Positions 14,990 to 23,356 of a stretch of DNA of 25,880 nucleotides are shown in pieces. The DNA is from Anaerorudis sp964444915 (GTDB lineage: Bacteria; Bacteroidota; Bacteroidia; Bacteroidales; Dysgonomonadaceae): assembly GCA_964444915.1 (NCBI GenBank), contig CAYUIY010000022.1:1-25880 (forward strand), written 5' to 3'. The notes under the pieces are model-generated. The model was not told the origin of the DNA. It made no database searches and saw nothing but the letters and a program-made list of their open reading frames with translations. The translations under genes were made by a program, and so were the position numbers. Position 1 is the first letter of the stretch; the number at the start of each line of letters is the position of its first letter.

Positions 14990-15466
14990 ATGAGAAAAGC
15001 TAAACCTAAAAAAAGGCATGTATTGCCTGATCCGGTTTTTGGCGACGTAAGGGTAACAAGGTTTGTTAACCATCTTATGCGCGACGGAAAGAAAAGTCTT
15101 GCTTACGATATTTTTTATTCCGCACTGGAAATCGTAAAGACTAAAATGCCCAATGAAGAAAAGTCGGCTCTCGAGATTTGGAAAGCTGCTTTAGATAATG
15201 TTACACCACAAGTTGAGGTTAAGTCACGCCGTGTAGGCGGAGCTACTTTTCAAGTACCTACCGAAGTTTATCCAGAAAGAAAAGAAGCCATTTCGATGAA
15301 AAACCTTATTTCTTTTGCGCGCAAAAGAAAAGGAAGAAATATGGCTGAAAAATTGGCTGCCGAGATCATGGATGCTTATAATGGTCAAGGTGGCGCATTT
15401 AAACGAAAAGAAGATATGCATAGAATGGCAGAAGCCAATCGTGCTTTTGCTCATTTCAGATTTTAA
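14990..15466 (+). CDS. rpsG: 30S ribosomal protein S7
   Basis: A 158-residue S7, the primary 16S rRNA-binding protein of the 30S head. Recognisable blocks are MRKAKPKKRHVLPDPVFGD, VTRFVNHLMRDGKKSLAYD, then ALEIWKAALDNVTPQVEVKS RRVGGATFQVP split across the central helices, and the C-terminal EDMHRMAEANRAFAHFRF. The length is normal for the family. In enterobacteria S7 represses its own operon at the spacer before this gene. Here the spacer is 185 bases with a strong hairpin at its start. fusA follows after 19 bases. Confidence 0.99.
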   Translation: MRKAKPKKRHVLPDPVFGDVRVTRFVNHLMRDGKKSLAYDIFYSALEIVKTKMPNEEKSALEIWKAALDNVTPQVEVKSRRVGGATFQVPTEVYPERKEAISMKNLISFARKRKGRNMAEKLAAEIMDAYNGQGGAFKRKEDMHRMAEANRAFAHFRF

Positions 15467-15485
15467 ATGAAAGAGATAATATACA

Positions 15486-17615
15486 ATGGCTAAAAGTTCA
15501 AAAGAAGCATTAAAATATACACGTAACATCGGTATCATGGCGCATATCGATGCAGGAAAAACGACAACGTCGGAACGAATTTTGTTTTATACGGGTCTCA
15601 CCCATAAGATAGGAGAGGTGCACGATGGAGCTGCGACTATGGACTGGATGGAACAGGAACAAGAACGCGGTATTACGATTTCGTCTGCTGCAACCACAAC
15701 AAGTTGGCAGTACAGAGATCAGACATACAAAATCAATTTAATTGATACTCCGGGACACGTGGATTTCACTGTTGAGGTAGAACGATCGCTAAGGGTGCTA
15801 GATGGTGCAATTGCCACCTTTTGTGCCGTTGGCGGAGTGGAGCCTCAGTCGGAAACTGTGTGGCGTCAAGCCGATAAATACAAAGTTCCCCGCATTTGTT
15901 ACGTAAACAAAATGGATCGTTCAGGGGCGAATTTTTTTGAAGTAGTTCGCCAGATAGAAGAAATGCTGGGTGCACGTCCGTGTCCTATTCAGATACCTAT
16001 TGGTGCTGAAAGTGATTTTAAGGGGGTTATCGATTTGATTCGAATGAAAGCTCTGTATTGGCACGACGAAACACTGGGTGCCGATTATGATGTGGAGGAG
16101 ATCCCGGCCGAATTGGCAGACGAAGCTGCCGAATGGCGCGAAAAGATGTTGGAGACCATAGCGGAGTTCGATGATGCAATGATGGAGAAATTTTTTGAAG
16201 ACCCCTCCACCATCACCGAAGATGAAATCAACCGGGCTCTGAGAAAAGGAACCCTTGAGATGAAAATCAATCCGATGGTTTGCGGATCGTCTTTCAAAAA
16301 TAAAGGTGTTCAACCCTTGCTGGATGCGGTTTGTGCTTATTTGCCCAGCCCGTTAGATGCAGGATCAATTGTGGGGTTGGATCCCAAAGATCCTACGAAA
16401 AAACTTGTTCGACATCCCGATCCCGATGAGCCTCTTTGTGCATTGGTCTTCAAAATTGCAACCGATCCCTATGTTGGCCGCTTGAGCTTTTTCAGGGTAT
16501 ATTCGGGGGAGTTGGCTGCAGGATCCTATGTGTATAATTCGCGTTCGGGTAAAAAAGAACGGGTTTCGCGTTTGTTTCAAATGCACTCCAATAAGCAAAA
16601 TCCGAGAGATTTTATCGGGTGTGGCGATATAGGGGCTGCTGTAGGATTTAAGGATATTCGAACGGGAGATACTCTTTGCGATGAAGTACATCCCATTTTA
16701 TTGGAATCAATAGATTTTCCCGACCCTGTAATCAGTGTTGCAGTGGAACCAAAAAGCCAGAAAGACCTCGACAAACTGTCGCATGGGTTATCGAAACTGG
16801 CAGAAGAAGATCCCACCTTCACGGTTAAGACCGATGAAGAAACCGGTCAGACCATTATTTCGGGTATGGGAGAGCTTCACTTGGAAATCATCGTTGATCG
16901 TTTGAGACGAGAATTTAAAGTCGAATGTAACCAAGGACGGCCTCAGGTGGCTTACAAAGAAGCTATTACCCGACCTGTCGAATTACGCGAAGTGTATAAG
17001 AAACAGACGGGTGGTCGCGGTAAATTTGCCGATATCATTGTACGCATCGAACCTGTTGATAAAGATTTTGAAGGTGAACTTCAATTTGTTGATCAAGTAA
17101 AAGGAGGAAATATTCCAAAAGAATTTATTCCCTCTGTTCAAAAAGGTTTCTTGCAGGCAATGAAGAATGGCGTTCTTGCCGGTTACCCGTTGAACAATCT
17201 GAAAGTGACTCTAATTGACGGTTCGTACCACCCGGTTGACTCCGATCAATTGTCGTTTGAGATTTGTGCCATCCAGGCATTCAGACATGCAGCCGAGAAA
17301 GCCGGACCGGTATTACTCGAACCCATTATGAAAGTTGAAGTGGTTACACCCGAAGAAAGTATGGGAGATGTGATTGCCGACCTCAATAAACGACGCGGTC
17401 AGATCGAAGGCATGGAGTCGAACCGTTCGGGAGCCCGTATTGTAAAAGCAAAAGCTCCGCTTGCCGAAATGTTTGGTTATGTGACTTCCTTACGTACCAT
17501 CACTTCAGGACGCGCAACGTCTACTATGAGTTTTTCGCATTATGAAGAAGTATCTCCTTCCATTGCAAGACAGGTGTTGGCAGATGTAAAAGGTCGTGTG
17601 GAATTGATTAAATAA
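15486..17615 (+). CDS. fusA: Elongation factor G
   Basis: A 709-residue translocation GTPase that moves tRNA and mRNA through the ribosome and helps to recycle it. G motifs are complete: AHIDAGKTT (19-27), RGITI (61-65), DTPGH (87-91) with the catalytic His, NKMD (141-144) and GSSFKNKG (267-274). Domains II to V follow without gaps, including the domain IV start GGRGKFADI and the C-terminal YVTSLRTITSGRATSTMSF block. This is the canonical str-operon copy, not one of the divergent paralogues. It is followed by rpsJ after only 11 bases, and there is no tuf gene beside it, as seen in other Bacteroidota. Confidence 0.99.
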   Translation: MAKSSKEALKYTRNIGIMAHIDAGKTTTSERILFYTGLTHKIGEVHDGAATMDWMEQEQERGITISSAATTTSWQYRDQTYKINLIDTPGHVDFTVEVERSLRVLDGAIATFCAVGGVEPQSETVWRQADKYKVPRICYVNKMDRSGANFFEVVRQIEEMLGARPCPIQIPIGAESDFKGVIDLIRMKALYWHDETLGADYDVEEIPAELADEAAEWREKMLETIAEFDDAMMEKFFEDPSTITEDEINRALRKGTLEMKINPMVCGSSFKNKGVQPLLDAVCAYLPSPLDAGSIVGLDPKDPTKKLVRHPDPDEPLCALVFKIATDPYVGRLSFFRVYSGELAAGSYVYNSRSGKKERVSRLFQMHSNKQNPRDFIGCGDIGAAVGFKDIRTGDTLCDEVHPILLESIDFPDPVISVAVEPKSQKDLDKLSHGLSKLAEEDPTFTVKTDEETGQTIISGMGELHLEIIVDRLRREFKVECNQGRPQVAYKEAITRPVELREVYKKQTGGRGKFADIIVRIEPVDKDFEGELQFVDQVKGGNIPKEFIPSVQKGFLQAMKNGVLAGYPLNNLKVTLIDGSYHPVDSDQLSFEICAIQAFRHAAEKAGPVLLEPIMKVEVVTPEESMGDVIADLNKRRGQIEGMESNRSGARIVKAKAPLAEMFGYVTSLRTITSGRATSTMSFSHYEEVSPSIARQVLADVKGRVELIK

Positions 17616-17626
17616 CATATAAATTT

Positions 17627-17932
17627 ATGAGCCAAAAAATCAGAATAAAGCTGAAATCATACGATTATACGCTGGTCGATAAATCGGCAGAAAAAATCGT
17701 AAAAACGGTAAAATCTACAGGAGCTGTGGTGAGCGGTCCTATTCCGCTACCAACCCATAAGCGGATATTTACGGTAAACCGTTCGACGTTTGTCCACAAA
17801 AAGTCGCGCGAACAATTCGAACTTTCATCGTTTAAACGCCTTATCGATATCTATAATTCGACGGCGAAAACAATCGATGCGCTGATGAAACTCGAATTGC
17901 CAAGCGGTGTGGAGGTGGAAATTAAGGTGTGA
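17627..17932 (+). CDS. rpsJ: 30S ribosomal protein S10
   Basis: A 101-residue S10, a 30S head protein that also serves as NusE in antitermination complexes in bacteria where this is known. The start MSQKIRIKLKSYDY and the conserved loop GPIPLPTHKRIFTVNRS are typical. The ending LPSGVEVEIKV is full length. It is joined to fusA by a short spacer, so the str and S10 units are one operon here. The spacer to rplC (209 bases) is unusually long and structured. Confidence 0.99.
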   Translation: MSQKIRIKLKSYDYTLVDKSAEKIVKTVKSTGAVVSGPIPLPTHKRIFTVNRSTFVHKKSREQFELSSFKRLIDIYNSTAKTIDALMKLELPSGVEVEIKV

Positions 17933-17950
17933 TTTCCCGTTTTCCGAAAG

Positions 17951-18128
17951 TGTGCTTGCCGCACAAATGACACAAATGAGAGAAAGTCTAACAAATCTCA
18001 TGAAATTATTTTACATGGGAAAGGGACGTTGTAATTTTTTTAAGGTAAATTTTTTACGTATATTATAATAGGATTATTAACTACACCTCTTAAAGTATTT
18101 CTTGAGGAAGAAAGAGTAGAGGTAATAA
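17951..18128 (+). promoter_or_regulatory. Structured spacer between rpsJ and rplC
   Basis: The spacer holds three inverted repeats. TGTGC/GCACA spans 17951-17965. ATGAGA/TCTCAT spans 17976-18001. The third joins TTATTA plus CCTCT (18074-18090) with AGAGG plus TAATAA (18118-18128). A perfect tandem copy of CACAAATGA lies at 17962-17979 and overlaps the first two. The CCTC at 18086-18089 can also pair with GAGG at 18104-18107, so two alternative folds are possible just before rplC. A ribosomal-protein leader is a reasonable reading. I saw no TAnnTTTG promoter box. Confidence 0.5.
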
Positions 18129-18141
18129 AAACAACAGAGAA

Positions 18142-18759
18142 ATGCCAGGATTGATTGGAAAAAAAATCGGAATGACATCCGTTTTCAGTGCCGAGGGAAA
18201 AAATATTCCATGCACTGTTATCGAAGCTGGTCCTTGCGTAGTTACTCAGATAAAAACTGTCGAAAAAGATGGTTATGACTCTTTGCAGCTGGGTTTTGTC
18301 GATAAAAAAGACAAACACACAACCCAACCCGAGAAGGGTCATTTCAAAAAGGCAGGAGTAACTCCGAAGAGATACTTGGCCGAGTTCAAAGGATTTGGAG
18401 ATGCCTATAAGGTAGGATCCGAAATCACTGTTGATCTTTTTAAGGATACTGTTTTTGTAGACGTAATCGGCACCTCGAAGGGTAGAGGCTTTCAGGGTGT
18501 TGTAAAACGTCACCGGTTTGGCGGAGTGGGCGAGTCCACTCACGGTCAACACAACAGGTTGCGTGCACCGGGGTCTATTGGTGCGGCGTCTTATCCTGCA
18601 AAAGTATTTAAAGGAACACGTATGGCCGGACAAATGGGGAATAAACGGGTAACCGTTCAAAATCTTCAGGTTATAAAAGTAATACCCGAACATAATCTTT
18701 TAGTTGTAAAAGGTTCTGTGCCGGGATACAATGGTTCAATTGTATTAATAGAGAAATAA
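18142..18759 (+). CDS. rplC: 50S ribosomal protein L3
   Basis: A 205-residue L3, an early 23S rRNA-binding protein that reaches the peptidyl transferase centre. Landmarks are MPGLIGKKIGMTSVF, the GTSKGRGFQGVVKRHRFGG block, THGQHNRLRAPGSIG and MAGQMGNKRVTVQNL. Gln164 lies in the site methylated by PrmB in proteobacteria. Length and both ends are normal. The stop is followed after one base by the rplD start, so the two are tightly coupled. Confidence 0.99.
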   Translation: MPGLIGKKIGMTSVFSAEGKNIPCTVIEAGPCVVTQIKTVEKDGYDSLQLGFVDKKDKHTTQPEKGHFKKAGVTPKRYLAEFKGFGDAYKVGSEITVDLFKDTVFVDVIGTSKGRGFQGVVKRHRFGGVGESTHGQHNRLRAPGSIGAASYPAKVFKGTRMAGQMGNKRVTVQNLQVIKVIPEHNLLVVKGSVPGYNGSIVLIEK

Positions 18760-18760
18760 A

Positions 18761-19393
18761 ATGGAATTAAATGTATATAATATAAAAGGTGAAGTAACCG
18801 ACAAGAAAGTGACGCTTAATGATTCCATTTACGGAATTGAACCTAACGAGCATGTTCTATGGTTAGCCGTAAAACATTACTTGGCCAACCAACGTCAAGG
18901 TACTCACAAAACGAAAGAAAGAAGCGAAGTATCGGGAAGTACCCGAAAGCTTATTCGTCGGAAAGGAAGTGGAGGAGCGCGTAGAGGAGATATCAATTCG
19001 CCTTTATTGGTAGGTGGTGGGCGTGTGTTTGGTCCACGTCCCAGAAAGTATGGTTTCAAGCTGAATAAGAAAGAAAAAACATTGGCTCGTAAATCGGCTC
19101 TTTCTTTAAAAGCAAAGAACAATGCCATTACGGTGATTGAAGATTTCGATTTCGACGAACCCAAAACAAAGCAGTTTGTGGAGTTGACCAAAAATCTGCA
19201 ACTCGCTGATAAAAAGCTGCTTTTCGTTTTGCCAAGTCAAAATAAAAACGTATATTTGTCGGCTCGAAATTTAAGCAAAGTTAATATTATAACGGCTTCC
19301 GACATAAATGCCTATAAAATAATGGATTGTGCAAATTTGGTACTTACCGAATCGGCCGTTGGCATAATTGATAATTTATTATTAAAAGCATAA
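18761..19393 (+). CDS. rplD: 50S ribosomal protein L4
   Basis: A 210-residue L4. The globular part and the long loop lining the exit tunnel (TRKLIRRKGSGGARRGD, then PLLVGGGRVFGPRPRKY) are both present. The C-terminal half (NNAITVIEDFDFDEPKTKQF, VLTESAVGIIDNLLLKA) is intact. In enterobacteria L4 represses its own operon by binding the mRNA leader, so the structured spacer upstream of rplC is of interest here. Whether it binds L4 is inference. rplW follows after 11 bases. Confidence 0.99.
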   Translation: MELNVYNIKGEVTDKKVTLNDSIYGIEPNEHVLWLAVKHYLANQRQGTHKTKERSEVSGSTRKLIRRKGSGGARRGDINSPLLVGGGRVFGPRPRKYGFKLNKKEKTLARKSALSLKAKNNAITVIEDFDFDEPKTKQFVELTKNLQLADKKLLFVLPSQNKNVYLSARNLSKVNIITASDINAYKIMDCANLVLTESAVGIIDNLLLKA

Positions 19394-19404
19394 GGAATAA
19401 TACA

Positions 19405-19698
19405 ATGGGGATAATTATTAAGCCAATTTTTACAGAAAAACAGAGCGCGATAACGGAAAAATTCGATAACCGTTACGGTTTCATTGTTGTTCCTAGTGCC
19501 AACAAAATTGAAATCAAAAACGCGATAGAAGAGCTTTATGGTGTTCACGTAGAACGTATAAACACAATGCGATATAAAGGGAAGCTTAAGAAGCGTTACA
19601 CCAAATCGGGGGTTGTCGAAGGTCGTACGCCATCGTATAAAAAAGCTATTGTTACTCTGAGAGAAGGAGAAAAAATCGATTTATTCAGTAATATCTAA
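19405..19698 (+). CDS. rplW: 50S ribosomal protein L23
   Basis: A 97-residue L23, a 23S rRNA-binding protein at the tunnel exit and the docking site of trigger factor and SRP in bacteria. The start MGIIIKPIFTEKQSAITEK, the KIEIKNAIEELYGVHVERIN strand-helix block and KKRYTKSGVVEGRTPSYKK are typical. The length matches the family. rplB starts eight bases after the stop. Confidence 0.99.
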   Translation: MGIIIKPIFTEKQSAITEKFDNRYGFIVVPSANKIEIKNAIEELYGVHVERINTMRYKGKLKKRYTKSGVVEGRTPSYKKAIVTLREGEKIDLFSNI

Positions 19699-19706
19699 AT
19701 AGAGAA

Positions 19707-20537
19707 ATGGGACTACGAAAATTTAAGCCTACAACACCGGGGCAAAGAAACAAGATTATTAATAAATTTGATAATATCACTGCAACCAAACCGGAAAAAT
19801 CTCTTGTAGTAGGTAAGAAAAGTACCGGTGGCCGCAACAATCGGGGTAAAATGACAATAGGTTATATTGGTGGCGGACACAAAAGACGTTACAGATTTAT
19901 CGATTTCAAGAGAAAGAAAGATGGAGTTCCTGCGGTTGTTAAGAGTATAGAATATGATCCGAATCGCTCAGCGCGTATTGCTTTGTTGTATTACGCCGAT
20001 GGTGAAAAATCGTATATCCTTGCTCCAAACGGGTTGCAAGTAGGAACTACAGTAATGTCGGGACCAAATGCAGCGCCTGAAATTGGAAATACGTTGCCTT
20101 TGTCGCATATTCCGTTGGGAACAGTAATTCATAATATTGAGTTACGCCCCGGAGAAGGTGCCAAATTGGTGCGTTCGGCAGGAGCATTTGCACAGTTGGT
20201 TTCGCGTGAAGACAACTATGCCATTATTAAAATGCCTTCCTGCGAAATTCGCAAAATTCTGTCTTCATGTAAAGCTACGATTGGTAGTGTTAGTAATCCA
20301 GACCATATTCTGGAGAAATCGGGTAAAGCCGGTAGAGGAAGATGGTTGGGGTATCGTCCGCATACACGTGGGGTTGCCAAAAACCCGGTCGATCACCCGA
20401 TGGGTGGTGGCGAAGGACGTGCTTCAGGAGGCCATCCTAGATCTCCGAAGGGTTTATATTCGAAGGGATTAAAGACAAGGTCTCCCAAAAAACATTCTTC
20501 GAAGTATATTATCGAAAAAAGAAAAAAGAAGAAGTAA
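19707..20537 (+). CDS. rplB: 50S ribosomal protein L2
   Basis: A 276-residue L2, needed for subunit joining and the peptidyl transferase region. The N-terminus (MGLRKFKPTTPGQRN), RGKMTIGYIGGGHKRRYR, and the near-invariant VDHPMGGGEGRASGGHP with the conserved His230 are present. The C-terminal basic tail ends in four lysines. It is complete and of normal length. rpsS follows after 22 bases. Confidence 0.99.
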   Translation: MGLRKFKPTTPGQRNKIINKFDNITATKPEKSLVVGKKSTGGRNNRGKMTIGYIGGGHKRRYRFIDFKRKKDGVPAVVKSIEYDPNRSARIALLYYADGEKSYILAPNGLQVGTTVMSGPNAAPEIGNTLPLSHIPLGTVIHNIELRPGEGAKLVRSAGAFAQLVSREDNYAIIKMPSCEIRKILSSCKATIGSVSNPDHILEKSGKAGRGRWLGYRPHTRGVAKNPVDHPMGGGEGRASGGHPRSPKGLYSKGLKTRSPKKHSSKYIIEKRKKKK

Positions 20538-20559
20538 TCCGATCAATTAACAGATAACT

Positions 20560-20829
20560 ATGAGTAGATCATTAAAAAAAGGCCCGTATATTAATTTAAA
20601 ATTGGAAAAGAAAGTGCTCGCTATGAATGAAAGCGGAAAAAAATCCGTGATCAAGACCTGGGCGCGCGCTTCGATGATTTCTCCTGATTTTGTTGGACAT
20701 ACCATCGCTGTTCATAACGGGAACAAATTCATTCCCGTTTATATTACGGAAAATATGGTTGGTCATAAACTTGGAGAGTTTGCGCCAACTCGTACGTTTC
20801 GTGGGCATGCCGGCAGCAGAAAGAAATAA
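20560..20829 (+). CDS. rpsS: 30S ribosomal protein S19
   Basis: An 89-residue S19 of the 30S head, which forms a complex with S13. The start MSRSLKKGPYI and the conserved VYITENMVGHKLGEFAPTRT plus FRGHAGSRKK tail identify it. It is complete. rplV follows after 35 bases. Confidence 0.99.
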   Translation: MSRSLKKGPYINLKLEKKVLAMNESGKKSVIKTWARASMISPDFVGHTIAVHNGNKFIPVYITENMVGHKLGEFAPTRTFRGHAGSRKK

Positions 20830-20864
20830 AATAAGGGCCTAAAACCAATAAAAACAGAAAAAAC

Positions 20865-21296
20865 ATGAGTGTTAGAAAAAGAATAGCAGCCGAAAAAAGA
20901 AAAGAAAGCCGCAAAAATGTTGCTTTAGCTACGTTGAGAAACGTTCCGAGCTCTCCTCGGAAAATGCGTTATGTGGCCGATATGATTCGCGGAATGGAAG
21001 TTTTTAAGGCATTAGGTGTGTTGAAATTCTCAAATAAAGAAGCATCGCGCAAAATGGAGAAATTGTTGCTGTCTGCCATTTCGAATTGGGAGCAAAAAAA
21101 CGAGAGAAAAGCAGAAACGGGCGAGTTATACATTAAAACGGTTTTTGTAAACGAAGGTCCTACTTTGAAAAGACTTCGTCCGGCTCCGCAAGGACGTGCT
21201 CACAGAATCCGTAAACGTTCAAATCATGTTACATTGATTGTGGATACTTATAACACAGAACACGAACACGAACAAGAACAACAAAATAATAATTAG
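20865..21296 (+). CDS. rplV: 50S ribosomal protein L22 with an acidic C-terminal tail
   Basis: A 143-residue L22. The body is typical (VPSSPRKMRYVADMIRGM, KLLLSAISNWEQKN), with the long hairpin near 105-120 (PAPQGRAHRIRKRSNH) that lines the exit tunnel and is the site of macrolide-resistance changes in other bacteria. The protein ends in a tail of alternating Glu-His and Glu-Gln pairs (residues 132-139) and then asparagines. This extension is longer than enterobacterial L22 and is encoded by four six-base repeats. rpsC starts three bases after the stop. Confidence 0.99.
   Translation: MSVRKRIAAEKRKESRKNVALATLRNVPSSPRKMRYVADMIRGMEVFKALGVLKFSNKEASRKMEKLLLSAISNWEQKNERKAETGELYIKTVFVNEGPTLKRLRPAPQGRAHRIRKRSNHVTLIVDTYNTEHEHEQEQQNNN
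21258..21281 (+). repeat. Hexanucleotide repeat in the rplV tail
   Basis: Four in-phase six-base units, two GAACAC and then two GAACAA, encode the EHEHEQEQ tail. Changes in copy number would lengthen or shorten it without changing frame. Confidence 0.7.
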
Positions 21297-21299
21297 TAG

Positions 21300-22052
21300 A
21301 TGGGACAGAAAGTAAATCCAATATCAAATCGTTTAGGAATCATCAGAGGGTGGGACTCTAATTGGTATGGCGGAGAAAATTATGGAGAGAATTTGCTTGA
21401 AGATAGCAAAATACGAAAATATTTGAATGCTCGTCTGGCAAAAGCAAGTGTATCGCGCATTGTTATTGAACGAACGCTGAAACTGATTACCATTACTATT
21501 TGTACTGCCCGTCCGGGAATTGTTATCGGTAGAGGTGGACAGGAAGTGGATAAACTAAAAGAAGAATTAAAGAAAATTACAGATAAAGACGTTCAGATCA
21601 ATATTTTTGAAGTTAAAAAGCCGGAATTGGATGCCGTTATTGTGGCAAACAATGTGGCTCGCCAGATCGAAGGAAAAATTGCTTATCGTCGTGCTGTAAA
21701 AATGGCCATCGCTTCAACCATGCGAATGGGAGCCGAAGGCATTAAAATTCAGGTTTCCGGTCGTTTAGGCGGTGCCGAAATGGCGCGCTCAGAAATATAT
21801 AAAGAAGGAAGGGTTCCATTGCATACTTTCCGTGCCGATATCGACTACTACCAGGCTGAAGCTTTGACCAAAGTTGGTCTAATCGGCGTTAAAGTATGGA
21901 TATGCCGAGGCGAAGTATACGGAAAGGTAGATCTTGCTCCTTCATTTACTTCTCAAAAAGAAAGTCGTTTTCATGGTAGAGGTGGACGTGGAGGTCGATC
22001 CGAAGGAGGGAGAGGCTCAAGAAGAAGCAGAAAAAGTAAGAAAAACGTTTGA
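21300..22052 (+). CDS. rpsC: 30S ribosomal protein S3
   Basis: A 250-residue S3, at the mRNA entry channel. The start MGQKVNPISNRLGIIRGWDS, the KH-domain loop VIGRGGQEV (GRGG 77-80) and SGRLGGAEMARSE are typical. The C-terminal 29 residues form an extra Gly/Arg/Ser-rich tail (HGRGGRGGRSEGGRGSRR), a common feature of Bacteroidota S3. rplP follows after 12 bases. Confidence 0.99.
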   Translation: MGQKVNPISNRLGIIRGWDSNWYGGENYGENLLEDSKIRKYLNARLAKASVSRIVIERTLKLITITICTARPGIVIGRGGQEVDKLKEELKKITDKDVQINIFEVKKPELDAVIVANNVARQIEGKIAYRRAVKMAIASTMRMGAEGIKIQVSGRLGGAEMARSEIYKEGRVPLHTFRADIDYYQAEALTKVGLIGVKVWICRGEVYGKVDLAPSFTSQKESRFHGRGGRGGRSEGGRGSRRSRKSKKNV

Positions 22053-22064
22053 AATTAAATTGAA

Positions 22065-22487
22065 ATGTTACAGCCGAAAAAAACAAAGTTCAGAAAACAG
22101 CAGAAAGGCCGCATGAAGGGCAATGCTCAACGTGGCAATCAGTTGGCCTTCGGTTCATTCGGAATAAAATCGTTGGAATCGAAATGGATTACCAGCCGAC
22201 AAATAGAAGCTGCACGTATTGCTGTGACACGTTATATGCAACGTGAAGGGCAGGTGTGGGTACGAATATTTCCCGACAAGCCGATAACTAAAAAACCTGC
22301 TGAGGTACGTATGGGTAAAGGGAAAGGAAATCCGGAAGGATTTGTTGCCCCTGTTACGCCGGGAAGAATTCTGTTCGAGGTAGATGGCGTTCCTTACGAA
22401 GTAGCAAAGGAAGCATTGCGTTTGGCTGCTCAAAAGCTGCCCGTTACCACTAAATTTGTGGTAAGAAGAGATTATGTAAATCCCTAA
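22065..22487 (+). CDS. rplP: 50S ribosomal protein L16
   Basis: A 140-residue L16, near the A-site and the 5S rRNA side of the central protuberance. The start MLQPKKTKFRKQQKGR, the SLESKWITSRQIEAARIA block, then IFPDKPITKKPAEVRMGKGK and the ending TKFVVRRDY identify it. It is complete. rpmC follows after 14 bases. Confidence 0.99.
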   Translation: MLQPKKTKFRKQQKGRMKGNAQRGNQLAFGSFGIKSLESKWITSRQIEAARIAVTRYMQREGQVWVRIFPDKPITKKPAEVRMGKGKGNPEGFVAPVTPGRILFEVDGVPYEVAKEALRLAAQKLPVTTKFVVRRDYVNP

Positions 22488-22501
22488 AATTGTTATGAGA
22501 T

Positions 22502-22705
22502 ATGAAGACAAGAAAAGATGAATTAAAAGAGTTATCCGAAAGGGATTTGAGAGAGAAACTGGAAGCGGAAAAAATTGCACTAACTCAATTGCGTATAAGT
22601 CATGCAATTACTCCGTTGGACAATCCATGTTCTATAAAGCACAAACGCAAAGAAATTGCGCGTATTTATACGGAATTACGTGCCAGAGAATTGAAAAAAG
22701 CATAA
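22502..22705 (+). CDS. rpmC: 50S ribosomal protein L29
   Basis: A 67-residue L29, a two-helix protein near the tunnel exit. The helical pattern (KDELKELSERDLREKLEAEK, then the HAITPLDNPCSIKHKRKEIA block and IYTELRAREL) fits the family and the neighbourhood (rplP-rpmC-rpsQ). It starts at an ATG three bases after an upstream A-rich stretch. rpsQ follows after five bases. Confidence 0.97.
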   Translation: MKTRKDELKELSERDLREKLEAEKIALTQLRISHAITPLDNPCSIKHKRKEIARIYTELRARELKKA

Positions 22706-22710
22706 AATAA

Positions 22711-22968
22711 ATGGAAACGAGAAATTTAAGAAAAGAAAAAGTCGGGGTCGTTTTCAGTAATAAAATGGACAAAACCGTCACTGTGGTCGTGAAATGGAAA
22801 GAAAAACATCCTGTTTATGGGAAGTTTGTTAATAAAACAAAGAAATTTCATGTTCACGACGAAAAAAACGACTGTAATATAGGCGATACGGTAAGAATCA
22901 TGGAAACCCGTCCTTTGAGTAAAACCAAGAGATGGAGAGTTGTGGAAGTAATAGAAAGAGCTAAATAA
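22711..22968 (+). CDS. rpsQ: 30S ribosomal protein S17
   Basis: An 85-residue S17, an early 16S rRNA-binding OB-fold protein. The blocks KEKVGVVFSNKMDKTVTVVV, HDEKNDCNIGDTVRIMETRP and SKTKRWRVVEVIERA are typical and cover the full length. rplN follows after two bases. Confidence 0.99.
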   Translation: METRNLRKEKVGVVFSNKMDKTVTVVVKWKEKHPVYGKFVNKTKKFHVHDEKNDCNIGDTVRIMETRPLSKTKRWRVVEVIERAK

Positions 22969-22970
22969 TT

Positions 22971-23336
22971 ATGATACAACAGGAAACAAAGTTAACGGTT
23001 GCCGACAACAGTGGCGCAAAAGAGGTATTGTGTCTCCGTGTATTGGGCGCAAGCGGAAAACAGTATGCCACTGTAGGGGACATTATTGTTGTCGCCATTA
23101 AAAATGTGATCCCTTCGAGCAATATCAAAAAAGGTGCTGTATCGAAAGCGGTCGTTGTTCGTACGAAAAAAGAAATTCGTCGTCCGGATGGCTCTTACAT
23201 ACGATTTGACGATAATGCCTGTGTATTGTTGACTAACGCAGGCGAGTTGAGAGGAAGCCGCATTTTTGGGCCTGTTGCCCGTGAGCTTCATTCCACCAAC
23301 ATGAAGATCGTCTCTTTAGCGCCTGAAGTACTTTAA
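22971..23336 (+). CDS. rplN: 50S ribosomal protein L14
   Basis: A 121-residue L14, a 23S rRNA-binding protein that contacts the small subunit and is the site where RsfS can silence ribosomes. The start MIQQETKLTVADNSGAKEV, KAVVVRTKKEIRRPDGSYI and RIFGPVARELH are near invariant. It is complete. rplX follows after 20 bases. Confidence 0.99.
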   Translation: MIQQETKLTVADNSGAKEVLCLRVLGASGKQYATVGDIIVVAIKNVIPSSNIKKGAVSKAVVVRTKKEIRRPDGSYIRFDDNACVLLTNAGELRGSRIFGPVARELHSTNMKIVSLAPEVL

Positions 23337-23356
23337 TTCATTAAAACGAAAAAGCG

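Noticed and set aside
18040..18693. 217-codon open frame antisense to rplC
   Set aside because: It lies over a certain ribosomal protein gene, and its residues show no recognisable domain. It is a shadow of the coding frame.
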